Shown here: piece after piece, positions 10,101 through 17,857 of the stretch | How the letters are laid out: the number at the start of each line of letters is the position of its first letter | Position numbering within the stretch: the stretch's first letter is position 1 | Program-made: the position numbers and the translations under genes | NCBI GenBank assembly: GCA_019112865.1 | Contig: DXIN01000042.1 | Location: forward strand, 1 to 64,000 | DNA from: Candidatus Helicobacter avicola | GTDB lineage: Bacteria; Campylobacterota; Campylobacteria; Campylobacterales; Helicobacteraceae | Length of the DNA: 64,000 bases | Direction: 5' to 3' | Notes under the pieces: generated by a model | Told to the model about the DNA's origin: nothing | Database searches by the model: none | What the model saw: only the letters and a program-made list of their open reading frames with translations

Positions 10101-10787
10101 GCGAAATGCGATATTTTGTGCATCGGCATCATCTTGGAGTGTGTAATGCGTGTCATTGGTAGCGATGACTTTAATCCCCAGCTCCCTGCCAAGCCGCAGA
10201 ATCTGCTCATCGATAAAAAACTGATCGCCAATCCCATGACGCATAATCTCTAGGTAAAAATCCTCACCAAAAATGTCTTTATACTCAAGCGCGATGTCTT
10301 TTGCCACCTCATAGCCCTTAGCCCCAAAGCGCACATTGCGCTCGTTTTTGGTATTAAGATGCCAGTTTATCTCGCCCTGCAAACACGCCGAGCTACACAC
10401 GAGCCCCTCACTCCTCTCACGCAAAAGTTTTTTGTTGATTCTAGGATAATAATAAAAGCCATTGATAAAAGACTGGGAGCTAAGATACATAAGATTTTTA
10501 TAGCCTATCTCGTTTTTGGCAAACAAACAAAGGTGAAATCGCTGCTTGATACTTTTGTCATTGAGTTCATCACCATTGTGGATATAGGCTTCTAAGCCGA
10601 TGATAGGATTTATCCCCTCTTCTTTCATCGCGACATAAAATTCTAGTGCGCCAAACATATTGCCATGATCAGTGATTGCCACAGAATCCATACCAAGTGC
10701 GCGGATTTGCTTAGCAAGATTTTTGATTTTATTCAATCCATCTAGGAGAGAAAATTCGGTGTGTAAATGTAAGTGTGTAAAGCTCAT
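7104..10787 (-). CDS. dnaE: DNA polymerase III subunit alpha
   Basis: The replicative polymerase catalytic subunit, 1227 residues. It has an N-terminal PHP domain (THLHLHTEFSLLDG), the polymerase core with PGRGSAAGSLVAY and the catalytic aspartates in MPDIDMDF, the fingers and tandem helix-hairpin-helix region (NKSHSAAYA, IKGLGEAPIE), and a C-terminal OB-fold and tau-binding region. Its length is slightly above E. coli DnaE. The start at 10787 has AAGGAGCG at good spacing. A minus-strand TATAAT (10830-10835) lies upstream. cgt follows in the same direction. Confidence 0.97.
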   Translation of the reverse strand: MSFTHLHLHTEFSLLDGLNKIKNLAKQIRALGMDSVAITDHGNMFGALEFYVAMKEEGINPIIGLEAYIHNGDELNDKSIKQRFHLCLFAKNEIGYKNLMYLSSQSFINGFYYYPRINKKLLRERSEGLVCSSACLQGEINWHLNTKNERNVRFGAKGYEVAKDIALEYKDIFGEDFYLEIMRHGIGDQFFIDEQILRLGRELGIKVIATNDTHYTLQDDADAQNIAFRVLMGDSKGLKHIVKEFYIKSPEQMQKLFLDIPEVLENTQEIAQKCQLNISLKNKEIKNKHTGEIILHNTPATPPTFKNTQEYAKKEGLDSTLGMELESITDSVYFAYKCREGLAKRLQNVPESEHTRYKERLEQEIKIITDMKFPGYMLIVWDFVNFAKTNGIPVGPGRGSAAGSLVAYSLAITNIDPIKYNLLFERFLNPERVSMPDIDMDFCQRRRGEMIEYVTQVYGKYNVAQVITFGSLLAKGVIRDVGRVLEMPYAEADAFAKLIPNELGITLTKQVGKDGKEKDGAWEKEPKIRELVQSNPKAKEVWDRALALEGLKRNAGIHAAAIVIDSAQELWHKVPLYANDKTKGVVTQYSMDWLEPVDLIKFDFLGLKTLTMIDDALKLIKKRYDVDIDFTTMPMEDPKVFQTIQSGSTLGLFQIESEGMQDLSKKLKPSTFEDIIAMLALYRPGPKESGMLDDFIKRKHGQEPITYAFDILEPILQPTYGIIVYQEQVMQIVQSVGGFSLGGADLVRRAMGKKKVDEMLRLKKEFADGAQKKGLDRQKAEDLWELIVKFAGYGFNKSHSAAYAMITYQTAYLKTYYQHEFMAAMLTSETSKVESVAKYINEVKSLNLDVLPPHVNYSENDFGVSEIEGVKKIVFGLSAIKGLGEAPIEDIINEREKNGNYKDLADFIGRVDFSKLTKRSLEPLIKSGSLDGLGFSRKSMLENIDTICEAGRQKDKGNAQLNTHSLFTQEDFDTTSVNLTIRNTSEYEQNELLQYEFECLGIYIGGHPLDRFKSQIDALKGVSMMADIGELEVGSRCMLVGKILGVKRKISKKGKPYGNVELLDFGGSSSFTIFEKHLLKIEELRNLSRDPDKPFVFKCKIEEMDEKKEVRVLEILTLEDAMDQKVRLKKRKDGQDLESSPQPIPLDLRPQVIDTCTPLTLVVDSNDVQANVIERTFAEIKEFSRTHKGARELRILIKNNDSQYTFVSDVLVDSAIKEHFSALHWVG

Positions 10788-10829
10788 AATCGCTCCTTGT
10801 GAGGCTCACAGGCTGTTTTTAGTATTGTG

Positions 10830-10837
10830 ATTATAAT
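10830..10837. promoter_or_regulatory. Palindromic -10 region between dnaE and the lipoprotein gene
   Basis: ATTATAAT reads as TATAAT on both strands. On the minus strand it lies 43 bases before dnaE. On the plus strand a TACAAT at 10871-10876 is the more likely -10 for the gene at 10929. Confidence 0.4.
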
Positions 10838-10928
10838 GGGATATTTATTTAAAGCCGATAAAATCCTCGCTACAATTTTATGCAATTTTTACGATTATGC
10901 ACTCATACTCTAGTTTAAGGACTTTTTG

Positions 10929-11660
10929 TTGAAAACAATCTCGGGATTTTTGCGATATAGCGTGCAATGCGCTATCTTGGTGTGCGTGTGTATAGGACTA
11001 TATAGCTGCTCACCACAAACAAGCTCACTTGACACAAACACACAAGCTAGCTCCACTACTTCCGCTCACTCTCACTTGGATTCACAAGCTACAAAGGGTT
11101 CTAAAAACTCACAAACCCAAGCAAAACCCAAGGAACAAAATAAAGATTCTCAAAAAAATCCCAAGCTAGCACAAATAAGAGATTCACAAGGTCTGCCACA
11201 GAGTAACTCTCAAACACAAACCTCCAATAATCTATCCCAAGAGAGCAACCCCAAGGGATCGCAAGGTTTGAAATTTGCCTACAAAGATCTTGTAACGCAA
11301 TCTCTTGATGGGGCGGATTATAATTACACAGGCGTAGTGCGGCTGTATCATAACAATGGCACACTTGCGTGGGAAATTAGCTTCAAAGACGGCAAACAAG
11401 ACGGCTGGACGAAGTGGTATTATGACAATGGACAGATTCGCACACAGATGTTTTTTGTCGATGGCAATGCTAATGGCGAGTCGCTGTGGTATTATCGACA
11501 CGGCGTGGTGCGTGAAGAGGGTAGATACACAAACGACTTAGCCGATGGAGAATCTAAGCTCTACACCCCAAGTGGCGTGCTCAAATACACGATTGTGTAT
11601 CGTAATGGCAGGGAAGTCTCGCGTCAAGAATACGACCAAAAAGGCAGAACATTACCATGA
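10929..11660 (+). CDS. Lipoprotein with MORN/YwqK-type repeats
   Basis: An exported protein of about 243 residues. A TTG start at 10929 is chosen because AAGGA (10917-10921) is seven bases away; an adjacent TTG at 10926 is also possible. The lipobox is LYSC with the lipidated Cys at residue 27. A Ser/Thr/Gln/Lys-rich, low-complexity spacer (about 28-115) is followed by four or five YwqK-like MORN variant repeats (about 120-225), with motifs such as GVVRLYHNNG, GWTKWYYDNGQ and GESLWYYRHG. Databases often call such proteins YwqK family antitoxin; nothing here supports a toxin-antitoxin role. It overlaps the next gene by four bases (ATGA). Confidence 0.8.
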   Translation: MKTISGFLRYSVQCAILVCVCIGLYSCSPQTSSLDTNTQASSTTSAHSHLDSQATKGSKNSQTQAKPKEQNKDSQKNPKLAQIRDSQGLPQSNSQTQTSNNLSQESNPKGSQGLKFAYKDLVTQSLDGADYNYTGVVRLYHNNGTLAWEISFKDGKQDGWTKWYYDNGQIRTQMFFVDGNANGESLWYYRHGVVREEGRYTNDLADGESKLYTPSGVLKYTIVYRNGREVSRQEYDQKGRTLP

Positions 11661-12586
11661 CGCGTCATATGATGTATCATTCTCGCATTAGTCTTGGAAT
11701 CATCAATATGTTTGTGTCCGCACTCTTTTTTGCGATGATGAATGCGTGCGTGAAAATCCTCGCACCCACAATGAGTGCAGTGGAGAGTATATTTTTTCGC
11801 TCTATTATTATGGTGGTGTTGCTTTTGCTATGGTTTGCGTATAAGCCACCTAAAAAGAAACAAAAACAAGGTGGTTGGTGGTTGCTCTTTTTGCGATCGC
11901 TTTTTGGTGGGCTTAGTATGCTCGCACTTTTTTATAACATCACACATATCTCACTGGGTGTGGCTTCGACCTTTTCACAGACAATGCCCATTTATGTCGT
12001 ATTGCTCTCTATGCTCTTTCTTAAAGAACGCGTAGGGTTTGTCGTGCTATCTGCGACATTGCTCGGCTTTGGTGGGATTGTGCTTATCTGCGATCCACAT
12101 TTTAATTCGATCCCTGTTTTGAATATTGTTGTAGGGATTTTTGGTGGGTTGATGATGGCACTTGCGTTTATCAGTCTGCGCAATCTCAAAGGCTATTTTG
12201 ATGATAATATCGTGGTGCTGGTGTTTGGTATCACAATGAGTGTGGTGAGCTTGGGAATTTTGCTCGTGCAAGCGTTTTTGGAACAATCTTGGAGTGCAGT
12301 GTGGAGCAATCCTAGCCCAAGTGAGTGGATTGTGGTAATTGTGATGGGGATTTTTGGGACTTTTGGACAATACTTTTTGACCAAAGCCTATATGCTCGCA
12401 CCTGCTGGTATTGTTGCACCCATTGATTACACGCGTGTGGTGTTTGGGCTTATTTTTGGCATTATGCTTGGCGATGCACTGCCACATTTTAGTGTGGGAC
12501 TTGGTATGGTGCTTGTGATACTCTCTGGTATTATTATTGGATTGCCAAATCTCTTAAAAGATCTTAGAAGCATCAAAAGGAGATAA
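11657..12586 (+). CDS. DMT superfamily permease (EamA type)
   Basis: An inner-membrane protein of 309 residues with about ten transmembrane helices in two EamA halves (roughly 15-135 and 160-300). Typical DMT features are the Met/Phe-rich first helix, ESIFFRS after helix two, and GTFGQYFLTKAYMLAPAGIVAPIDY in the second repeat. The substrate is unknown; S-adenosylmethionine and amino-acid exporters belong to this group. An internal ATG (MMYHSRIS) is an alternative start. It overlaps the lipoprotein gene by four bases and is followed one base later by the CoA-binding protein, suggesting a three-gene operon. Confidence 0.85.
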   Translation: MTRHMMYHSRISLGIINMFVSALFFAMMNACVKILAPTMSAVESIFFRSIIMVVLLLLWFAYKPPKKKQKQGGWWLLFLRSLFGGLSMLALFYNITHISLGVASTFSQTMPIYVVLLSMLFLKERVGFVVLSATLLGFGGIVLICDPHFNSIPVLNIVVGIFGGLMMALAFISLRNLKGYFDDNIVVLVFGITMSVVSLGILLVQAFLEQSWSAVWSNPSPSEWIVVIVMGIFGTFGQYFLTKAYMLAPAGIVAPIDYTRVVFGLIFGIMLGDALPHFSVGLGMVLVILSGIIIGLPNLLKDLRSIKRR

Positions 12587-12587
12587 G

Positions 12588-13010
12588 ATGTCTAAGTCTG
12601 ATAAAACCATAGCCCTCCTGCTTCAGAATGCCAAAACTATCGCTATTTGTGGGCTTAGCCCTAATCCACAAAAAGATAGTTTTCAAGTTGCACAATATCT
12701 CCAAGAGCATAATTTTACTATCACGCCCATTTATCCCAAAGAGGAAATGATACTGGGCGAGAGAGTGTATCGTAGCTTGAGTGAAGCAGTGGCGGATAAG
12801 GGGCATTTTGATATTGTCGTGGCATTTCGCAATGCTAAGGCTTGTGAGGCACTTGCAGAAGAGATAGTCTCACTGCCTAGTGGCAGTGTGGGAGCATTTT
12901 GGATGCAGCTAGGCATACGCAGTGATGAGGTGGCTAGACGCCTTGGGGAGCATAATATCCCTAATGTGCAAGATAAATGTATAAAAATTGAGTATGCTCG
13001 GCTTAATTAG
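12588..13010 (+). CDS. CoA-binding domain protein (YccU type)
   Basis: A cytoplasmic protein of 140 residues consisting only of a CoA_binding Rossmann domain. Visible features are the nucleotide-binding AICGLSPNPQKDSF near the N-terminus, the PIYPKEE strand-turn, the DIVVAFRNAKAC segment, and GAFWMQLGIRSDE, matching the family motif for acyl-CoA synthetase-like CoA-binding proteins. The physiological role of the family is not established. AAGGAGATAAG precedes the ATG, and it is the last gene of the run starting at 10929. Confidence 0.85.
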   Translation: MSKSDKTIALLLQNAKTIAICGLSPNPQKDSFQVAQYLQEHNFTITPIYPKEEMILGERVYRSLSEAVADKGHFDIVVAFRNAKACEALAEEIVSLPSGSVGAFWMQLGIRSDEVARRLGEHNIPNVQDKCIKIEYARLN

Positions 13011-13032
13011 TCATAAATAGTAAAAAATAAAG

Positions 13033-13038
13033 TATAAT
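13033..13038 (+). promoter_or_regulatory. -10 box of the chemoreceptor gene
   Basis: TATAAT in an A/T-rich context 42 bases before the ATG at 13080. No sigma28-type element is recognised. Confidence 0.5.
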
Positions 13039-13079
13039 ACGCGCTTATATTGTTTTTTGATTTTTTCTAAGGAGGTTTT

Positions 13080-14717
13080 ATGAAAAATTTGTCGGTTCGC
13101 GCACAATTAAGTATTGGTTTTATTACGCTTGTTGTGCTTATTTTGATTATCGTTGTTGTTGGGTATATGAAGGTTAATTTTATTTCTAAAACCCTAGAGG
13201 AGATAAACCAGGTTAATTCTGTTAAACAAAGGCATGCTATCAACTTTCGAGGTAGCGTGCATGACAGGTCTATTGGCATTCGTGATATTATTTTGTTGGT
13301 AGATTCTAAAGAAATGCAACAAACCTACGCCCTCATCAAAAAACTTGAGGAAAACTACGCTACCAACGCCGTGCAGCTTGATGAAATCTTTAAAAATGCT
13401 CAAATGGTCGATGACAAGGAGCGTGCGATTCTTAGCGATATCAAGGCAGTAGAGGCAAAGACTATGCCCGTAGCAAAGCAACTTATTGATTTTGCGCTTG
13501 TCAATAATAACGCCAAAGCTACCGAACTCTTAGATTCTAAAGTGCGGCAGTATTTTGTGGAGTGGCTCGCGGTAATAAATCAATTTATCGACTACCAAGA
13601 AGACAAAAACAAAGCAGCCAATGACATCGCTCAAGCGGAAGTTTCTTCATATCTCACGACTGCTATTTGGCTTACCATCATCGCAATTGTCATTGCTATC
13701 ATTGTTTCGGTATTAATCATCAAAAATCTTATGTCCTCACTCGGCGGTGAGCCTAGAGTGGTGGCAGAGATTATGCGTAATATCGCACAGGGCAATCTCC
13801 AGCAAAATATTAGCACCAAGATTCCAAATAGCCTACTTGATGCCACTGCAAAAATGCAGGATCAACTAAAAACTATCGTGCAAGAACTTACCAACAATGC
13901 TCAAGAACTCAATCTCAAAGCCCAAAGTGTGGCAGAGTCTTCGGATAAAGCGAGCAAGGCATCGACACAACAGGTGCAGTCTTCATCAGATTCAGCCAAA
14001 AAGATTCAAGAAATTGCACAAAGCACAGATAATATCGCACAAGTAGCCAATCAGACAGAGGAAAACTCCTCACGCACTACCGAGCTTTCACAAAAAGGAC
14101 GCGATGCCCTTATGCAGACCGTGAGTGAGGTGGAGAGGATTACCCAAACCATTAATAGCTCCAATGAACATATTAAATCACTCGAAAAACACGCTCAAGA
14201 TATTAGCTCAAGCACACAGCTCATCAAAGACATCGCCGATCAAACCAACCTCCTCGCGCTCAATGCCGCGATTGAAGCAGCAAGAGCAGGAGAGCATGGT
14301 AGAGGCTTTGCAGTGGTGGCAGATTCTGTGCGGCAGCTTGCCGAACGGACACAAGATGCCACTTCAGAGATTGCAGCGATGATTCAGATTATCCAGAGTG
14401 AAACACAAACAAGTGTAGAAGCTATGGAAGCAGCAGTGCCACAAGCCGAGAAGGGCTTGCAACTCGCACATGAGGCGACAAGTATCCTCAATGAGATTCA
14501 CCAACAAGCCCAAGATTCACTCACGAAAGCAAAAGATGTCGCTAGAGCCTCAAACGAGCAAGTGGAGGTGATTGGGCAAGTGAATACAACAATCTCTAAT
14601 ATGGCAGAGATTTCTAAGCAAACTGCCGAACTTATGGAACAAAATACTAGCGCGAGTGAGAGCTTAGAGCAGATTTCTGCTAAACTCAAAGCACATATCG
14701 CACATTTTAAAATTTAG
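13080..14717 (+). CDS. Methyl-accepting chemotaxis protein
   Basis: A transmembrane chemoreceptor of 545 residues. An N-terminal helix (about 9-30) is followed by a periplasmic four-helix-bundle type sensor (about 31-190), a second helix (about 195-218), a short HAMP-like linker ([22 protein letters not shown]) and a long cytoplasmic coiled coil. The signalling tip contains the invariant block around [16 protein letters not shown] (about residues 390-405), which contacts CheA and CheW. Gln/Glu pairs on the flanking coils are potential adaptation sites. There is no C-terminal CheR pentapeptide. The ligand is unknown. It has a strong ribosome binding site (AAGGAGG). Confidence 0.93.
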   Translation: MKNLSVRAQLSIGFITLVVLILIIVVVGYMKVNFISKTLEEINQVNSVKQRHAINFRGSVHDRSIGIRDIILLVDSKEMQQTYALIKKLEENYATNAVQLDEIFKNAQMVDDKERAILSDIKAVEAKTMPVAKQLIDFALVNNNAKATELLDSKVRQYFVEWLAVINQFIDYQEDKNKAANDIAQAEVSSYLTTAIWLTIIAIVIAIIVSVLIIKNLMSSLGGEPRVVAEIMRNIAQGNLQQNISTKIPNSLLDATAKMQDQLKTIVQELTNNAQELNLKAQSVAESSDKASKASTQQVQSSSDSAKKIQEIAQSTDNIAQVANQTEENSSRTTELSQKGRDALMQTVSEVERITQTINSSNEHIKSLEKHAQDISSSTQLIKDIADQTNLLALNAAIEAARAGEHGRGFAVVADSVRQLAERTQDATSEIAAMIQIIQSETQTSVEAMEAAVPQAEKGLQLAHEATSILNEIHQQAQDSLTKAKDVARASNEQVEVIGQVNTTISNMAEISKQTAELMEQNTSASESLEQISAKLKAHIAHFKI

Positions 14718-14725
14718 GGTGGGCT

Positions 14726-16334
14726 ATGCTACAAACAATCAACCTTTCGATGCGCTACCCGACCAAAAAGCTCTTTGAAAATGTGAATCTCACACTAGAT
14801 TCTGGCAAACGTTATGGACTTATCGGAGCAAATGGTGCGGGCAAATCGACATTTCTAAAAATCCTAAGCGGTGCCTATGAGGCTAGCAGTGGCGAGATAG
14901 TCATCGCACCAAATACACGGCTTGGAGTGCTAGGGCAAGATCAGTATGCTTTTGAATCTTTAAGCCTCAAGGACGCGGTGCTTATTGGCAACAAGCGACT
15001 TTATGACGCCATAAAACGCAAGGAATACCTCTATGAAAACGCGGATTTGAGCAATGAGGCGACTAATGAGGAATTAGGCGAGCTTGAGATGGTTTGCGCC
15101 GAGGAAGATCCGATATATGAATACGATGTGGTAATAGAAAAGATTTTAGAAGACTTAGGATTCCCTGCTGACAAACACAATGAGCTTATGAGCACGCTTA
15201 CAGGAGGCGATAAGTTTAAGATTCTCTTGGCGCAAGTGCTTTTTCCCAAGCCTGATATTTTGCTCCTTGATGAGCCCACCAGCAACCTTGATTTGCCCTC
15301 TATCTCGTGGCTAGAGGAAAATCTCAAACGGCATGAGGGCACAATGGTAGTCATCTCACACGATAGACATTTTCTAAACAGCGTCTGCACGCATATCTTG
15401 GATATGGATTTTGGCAGTGTGCGGGAATTTAGTGGGAATTATGACGACTGGTATATCGCCTCTACACTCATTGCCAAGCAACAAGAAGCTGAACGCAACA
15501 AAAAAACTCAAAGAAAAAGAGGAGCTGGAGAGCTTTATCCGTCGCTTTTCTGCCAATGCTTCCAAAGCCAAGCAAGCCACGAGTCGCCAAAAACAGCTTG
15601 AAAAGCTTGATATTCAAAATCTCGCAGTAAGCTCACGGCGCGACCCGAGCATTGTGTTTAAGCCCAACCGCACCATAGGTAACGAAGCACTAGAGTGTGA
15701 AAATATCTCTAAAAGCTATGGGGAGAAAAAGGTATTAGAGAATCTAAGCCTAAAGATTTTGCCCGGCGATAAAATCGCACTTATTGGGGCAAATGGTGTG
15801 GGCAAAAGCACATTGGTGCAGATTCTCGTGGAGGAGCTACAAGCAGATTCTGGGTTAGTCAAATGGGGTGCGACCATAGAACGTAGCTATTTCCCCCAAA
15901 ATGTGAGTGAGGAGATAAAGGGCGAGGAAAGTCTCTATGATTGGCTTAGGGGGTTTGATAAGAAAAAGGAGAGCGGTGAGATACGCAATGCACTAGGGCG
16001 AATGCTCTTTAGCGGAGAGGAGCAGGAGAAGTCTATAAACGCGCTTAGTGGGGGTGAGAAGCACAGAATGGTGCTTAGCAAGATTATGCTTGAGGGCGGG
16101 AATTTTTTGGTGCTTGATGAGCCAACTAACCACCTTGACTTAGAATCTATCATCGCGCTGGGCGAAGCACTCTATCGCTTTAGCGGGAATGTGCTATGCG
16201 TGAGTCACGATAGGGAGCTTATCGATGCGTATGCTAATCGTATCATTGAGCTTGTGCCTGTTGAAAATGGTGCAGCAAAAGTCATAGATTTTCGCGGAAG
16301 TTACGAGGAGTATTTGGAATCCAAAAACGCGTAA
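14726..16334 (+). pseudogene. ABC-F ATPase (YbiT type), interrupted by a frameshift at an A7 tract
   Basis: The two halves together encode a 535-residue YbiT-like ABC-F protein, a ribosome-associated ATPase class. The first ATPase has GLIGANGAGKST, LTGGDK in place of LSGGQ, and DEPTSNLDL. The second has ALIGANGVGKST, LSGGEK and DEPTNHLDLES. Reading from 14726 runs into a stop at 15601 after 291 residues. The second half is in the +1 frame, with a clear join at the A7 run 15500-15506. Deleting one A gives an ungapped match to the YbiT inter-domain linker (RFSANASKAKQATSR). This could be a true null allele, a switchable tract, transcriptional slippage or a sequence error. The stretch 15411-16334 is open in the second frame. 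Confidence 0.85.
15500..15506 (+). repeat. A7 homopolymer at the ABC-F frameshift
   Basis: Seven adenines flanked by C on both sides. Six would restore the ABC-F reading frame. Confidence 0.85.
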
Positions 16335-16339
16335 GAGCC

Positions 16340-16385
16340 TATTATGTTATTTACTGCGAGAGCTTCGCTCTTGTTTCTCCGCTAG
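16340..16385 (-). repeat. Dispersed structured repeat, site 2 (partial)
   Basis: Only the right end of the element is present, directly after the ABC-F stop and before the convergent capA-like gene. The hairpin CGAGAGC (16357-16363) with GCTCTTG (16367-16373) contains one G-T wobble where sites 1b and 6 have A-T. The flank matches the GCAGTGAAATAATAG end of full copies. On the plus strand it is followed by TTTCT and could terminate ABC-F transcription. Confidence 0.65.
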
Positions 16386-17545
16386 GGTGTGGGTGAGCCA
16401 ATCTCTGCTTTGAGGGCGATTTCTTGCACAAAACGATGTGTGGGGATATGGATATTGTGCAAAAGCAGGGCTTGACGAGCAGCTAATCCTCTATGCGGAA
16501 AAAGCCAATTTTTAAGCAATGTTTTGAGATTGCTTAATAGTGAAAGTCGCCTAGAAGGCGCAAGCAGTGCAAGATCATAGTAGAATCTATAATCCTCAAA
16601 ATGCTTTTTTACAATCGCTAAAATTGCTTGCTGATAGCTCTGTGCATCTAGTAACGGCGCATTGAGTGTTTCTAGGCTAAACCCAACTTCCTTTTCTTGA
16701 CACATCGTTACTTTGCAAGATTCTGACATCGCTACAAGTTTATGAAAACACAGCCTGAAGTCTCTAAGCGCGCCATCAGCAAACTCTAGCAACACACCAA
16801 AGCTCTCCTGCTCTCTTTGATTTGGGATATGATGAGGCATACAAAAAGCAAAATTCCCAAGACTATAAAAAATCAAACACTCTTTGCCTCGCGTGTGGTA
16901 GCGTTCATAGCCCTGCGCCCAATGTGGGTGATGCCCCACGATAATATCCACACCCATATCGCACAAAAACTTGTAGAATTTGCGAAATTGTGGCAAGGGT
17001 AAATCGACATTTTCTAGCCCAGCATGGACGATAGCAATCAGCACATCGACCTTGGGGCGCAACCCCACGATATTTTGGACAAACGCCTCGTCAAACAAAT
17101 CCACATACCCACTCTGCGCACCCAAAAACGCATTTACAGAATCCAGCGCACCAAACTGACTTTCGCCAGCATTAATGATACCAATACGTGTGTTATCTAT
17201 CTGTGTAAGGTAATTTGGGGGGGGGGTGAGTGCGCTATATGCGCCTATGTGGGATTTATCATACTTTGTGATAGTATCCATCGTGCTTTGCAGGGCGATT
17301 GCACCATAGTCAAAAATATGATTATTTGCCAAGCAAAACACATCAAAGCCCAAGTTAGCGAGATTTGCAATGATTGTAGAATCTTGACATATATGCGGTC
17401 CTGCCTTTGTGATAGGTGTCCCAACTCCGCTAATGGGTGCTTCAAGATTACAAAAGCTTAGATTCTCACTAATGAGCCGTGCTAATTCTGGACACACTTC
17501 AATGCGTTTATTACTCACGACATCGCCACAGATAAAAATTCCCAT
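16382..17545 (-). CDS. CapA-family protein (PgsA-like metallophosphatase fold), with a C10 tract
   Basis: A 387-residue protein of the CapA/PgsA family, whose members act in poly-gamma-glutamate or capsule production. Family blocks are FICGDVV, NLEAPIS, VFCLANNHIFDYG, IAIVHAG, GVDIIVGHHPHWAQGYE and IFYSLGNFAF, with the metal-ligand His and Asp positions retained. No signal peptide is evident. C10 on the coding strand (17226-17217) encodes part of TPPP at about residues 107-110. As sequenced the gene is in frame. Any change other than a multiple of three would truncate it after roughly a third. The start at 17545 has GAAAGGGGAAAAC upstream. No other capsule genes are adjacent. Confidence 0.82.
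   Translation of the reverse strand: MGIFICGDVVSNKRIEVCPELARLISENLSFCNLEAPISGVGTPITKAGPHICQDSTIIANLANLGFDVFCLANNHIFDYGAIALQSTMDTITKYDKSHIGAYSALTPPPNYLTQIDNTRIGIINAGESQFGALDSVNAFLGAQSGYVDLFDEAFVQNIVGLRPKVDVLIAIVHAGLENVDLPLPQFRKFYKFLCDMGVDIIVGHHPHWAQGYERYHTRGKECLIFYSLGNFAFCMPHHIPNQREQESFGVLLEFADGALRDFRLCFHKLVAMSESCKVTMCQEKEVGFSLETLNAPLLDAQSYQQAILAIVKKHFEDYRFYYDLALLAPSRRLSLLSNLKTLLKNWLFPHRGLAARQALLLHNIHIPTHRFVQEIALKAEIGSPTP
17217..17226. repeat. G10/C10 homopolymer, candidate phase-variable tract
   Basis: Ten consecutive G on the plus strand (C on the coding strand) inside the CapA-family gene. Tracts of this length commonly drive slipped-strand phase variation in Helicobacter and Campylobacter. 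Confidence 0.85.
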
Positions 17546-17559
17546 TGTTTTCCCCTTTC

Positions 17560-17850
17560 ATTATGTTAATGCAAGTTTTGCAAGCAAAACTTGTGTATCG
17601 CTCGCAAGGAGTAAATCCTCACTCGCTCCGCTTCGCGCACATACAAGAGATTTTTTAGAATCTAAGTATTGTTTGGTGCCACCACCTCATACACACGATT
17701 TGGTAATGGAGCAGATTCTATAAATCCACCTAGCAAAACTTGTGTATCGCTCGCAAGGAGTAAATCCTCACTCGCTCGCGCACATATGCTCTGAATCTGC
17801 CCGCCTAGATTCGCCAGATTCTGTAGTGTCGTTGGTTGTAGATTCTATAA
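17560..17850 (-). repeat. Dispersed structured repeat, site 3 (rearranged, with internal duplication)
   Basis: This fills the 312-bp gap between capA and infB. The left part carries a perfect 10-bp hairpin, CAAGTTTTGC (17572-17581) with GCAAAACTTG (17584-17593). A 46-bp segment is repeated exactly at 17583-17628 and 17732-17777. The right end (about 17810-17850) has the conserved CCAACGACACTACAGAATC block in reverse orientation and finishes next to the infB stop. Between the duplicates is unrelated sequence (about 17655-17725) with no recognised gene. Confidence 0.75.
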
Positions 17851-17857
17851 ATCTAGC

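Noticed and set aside
10926-11660. YwqK-type lipoprotein as the antitoxin of a toxin-antitoxin pair
   Set aside because: The label derives from a database family name; the protein is an exported lipoprotein and its neighbour is a permease, with no toxin candidate.
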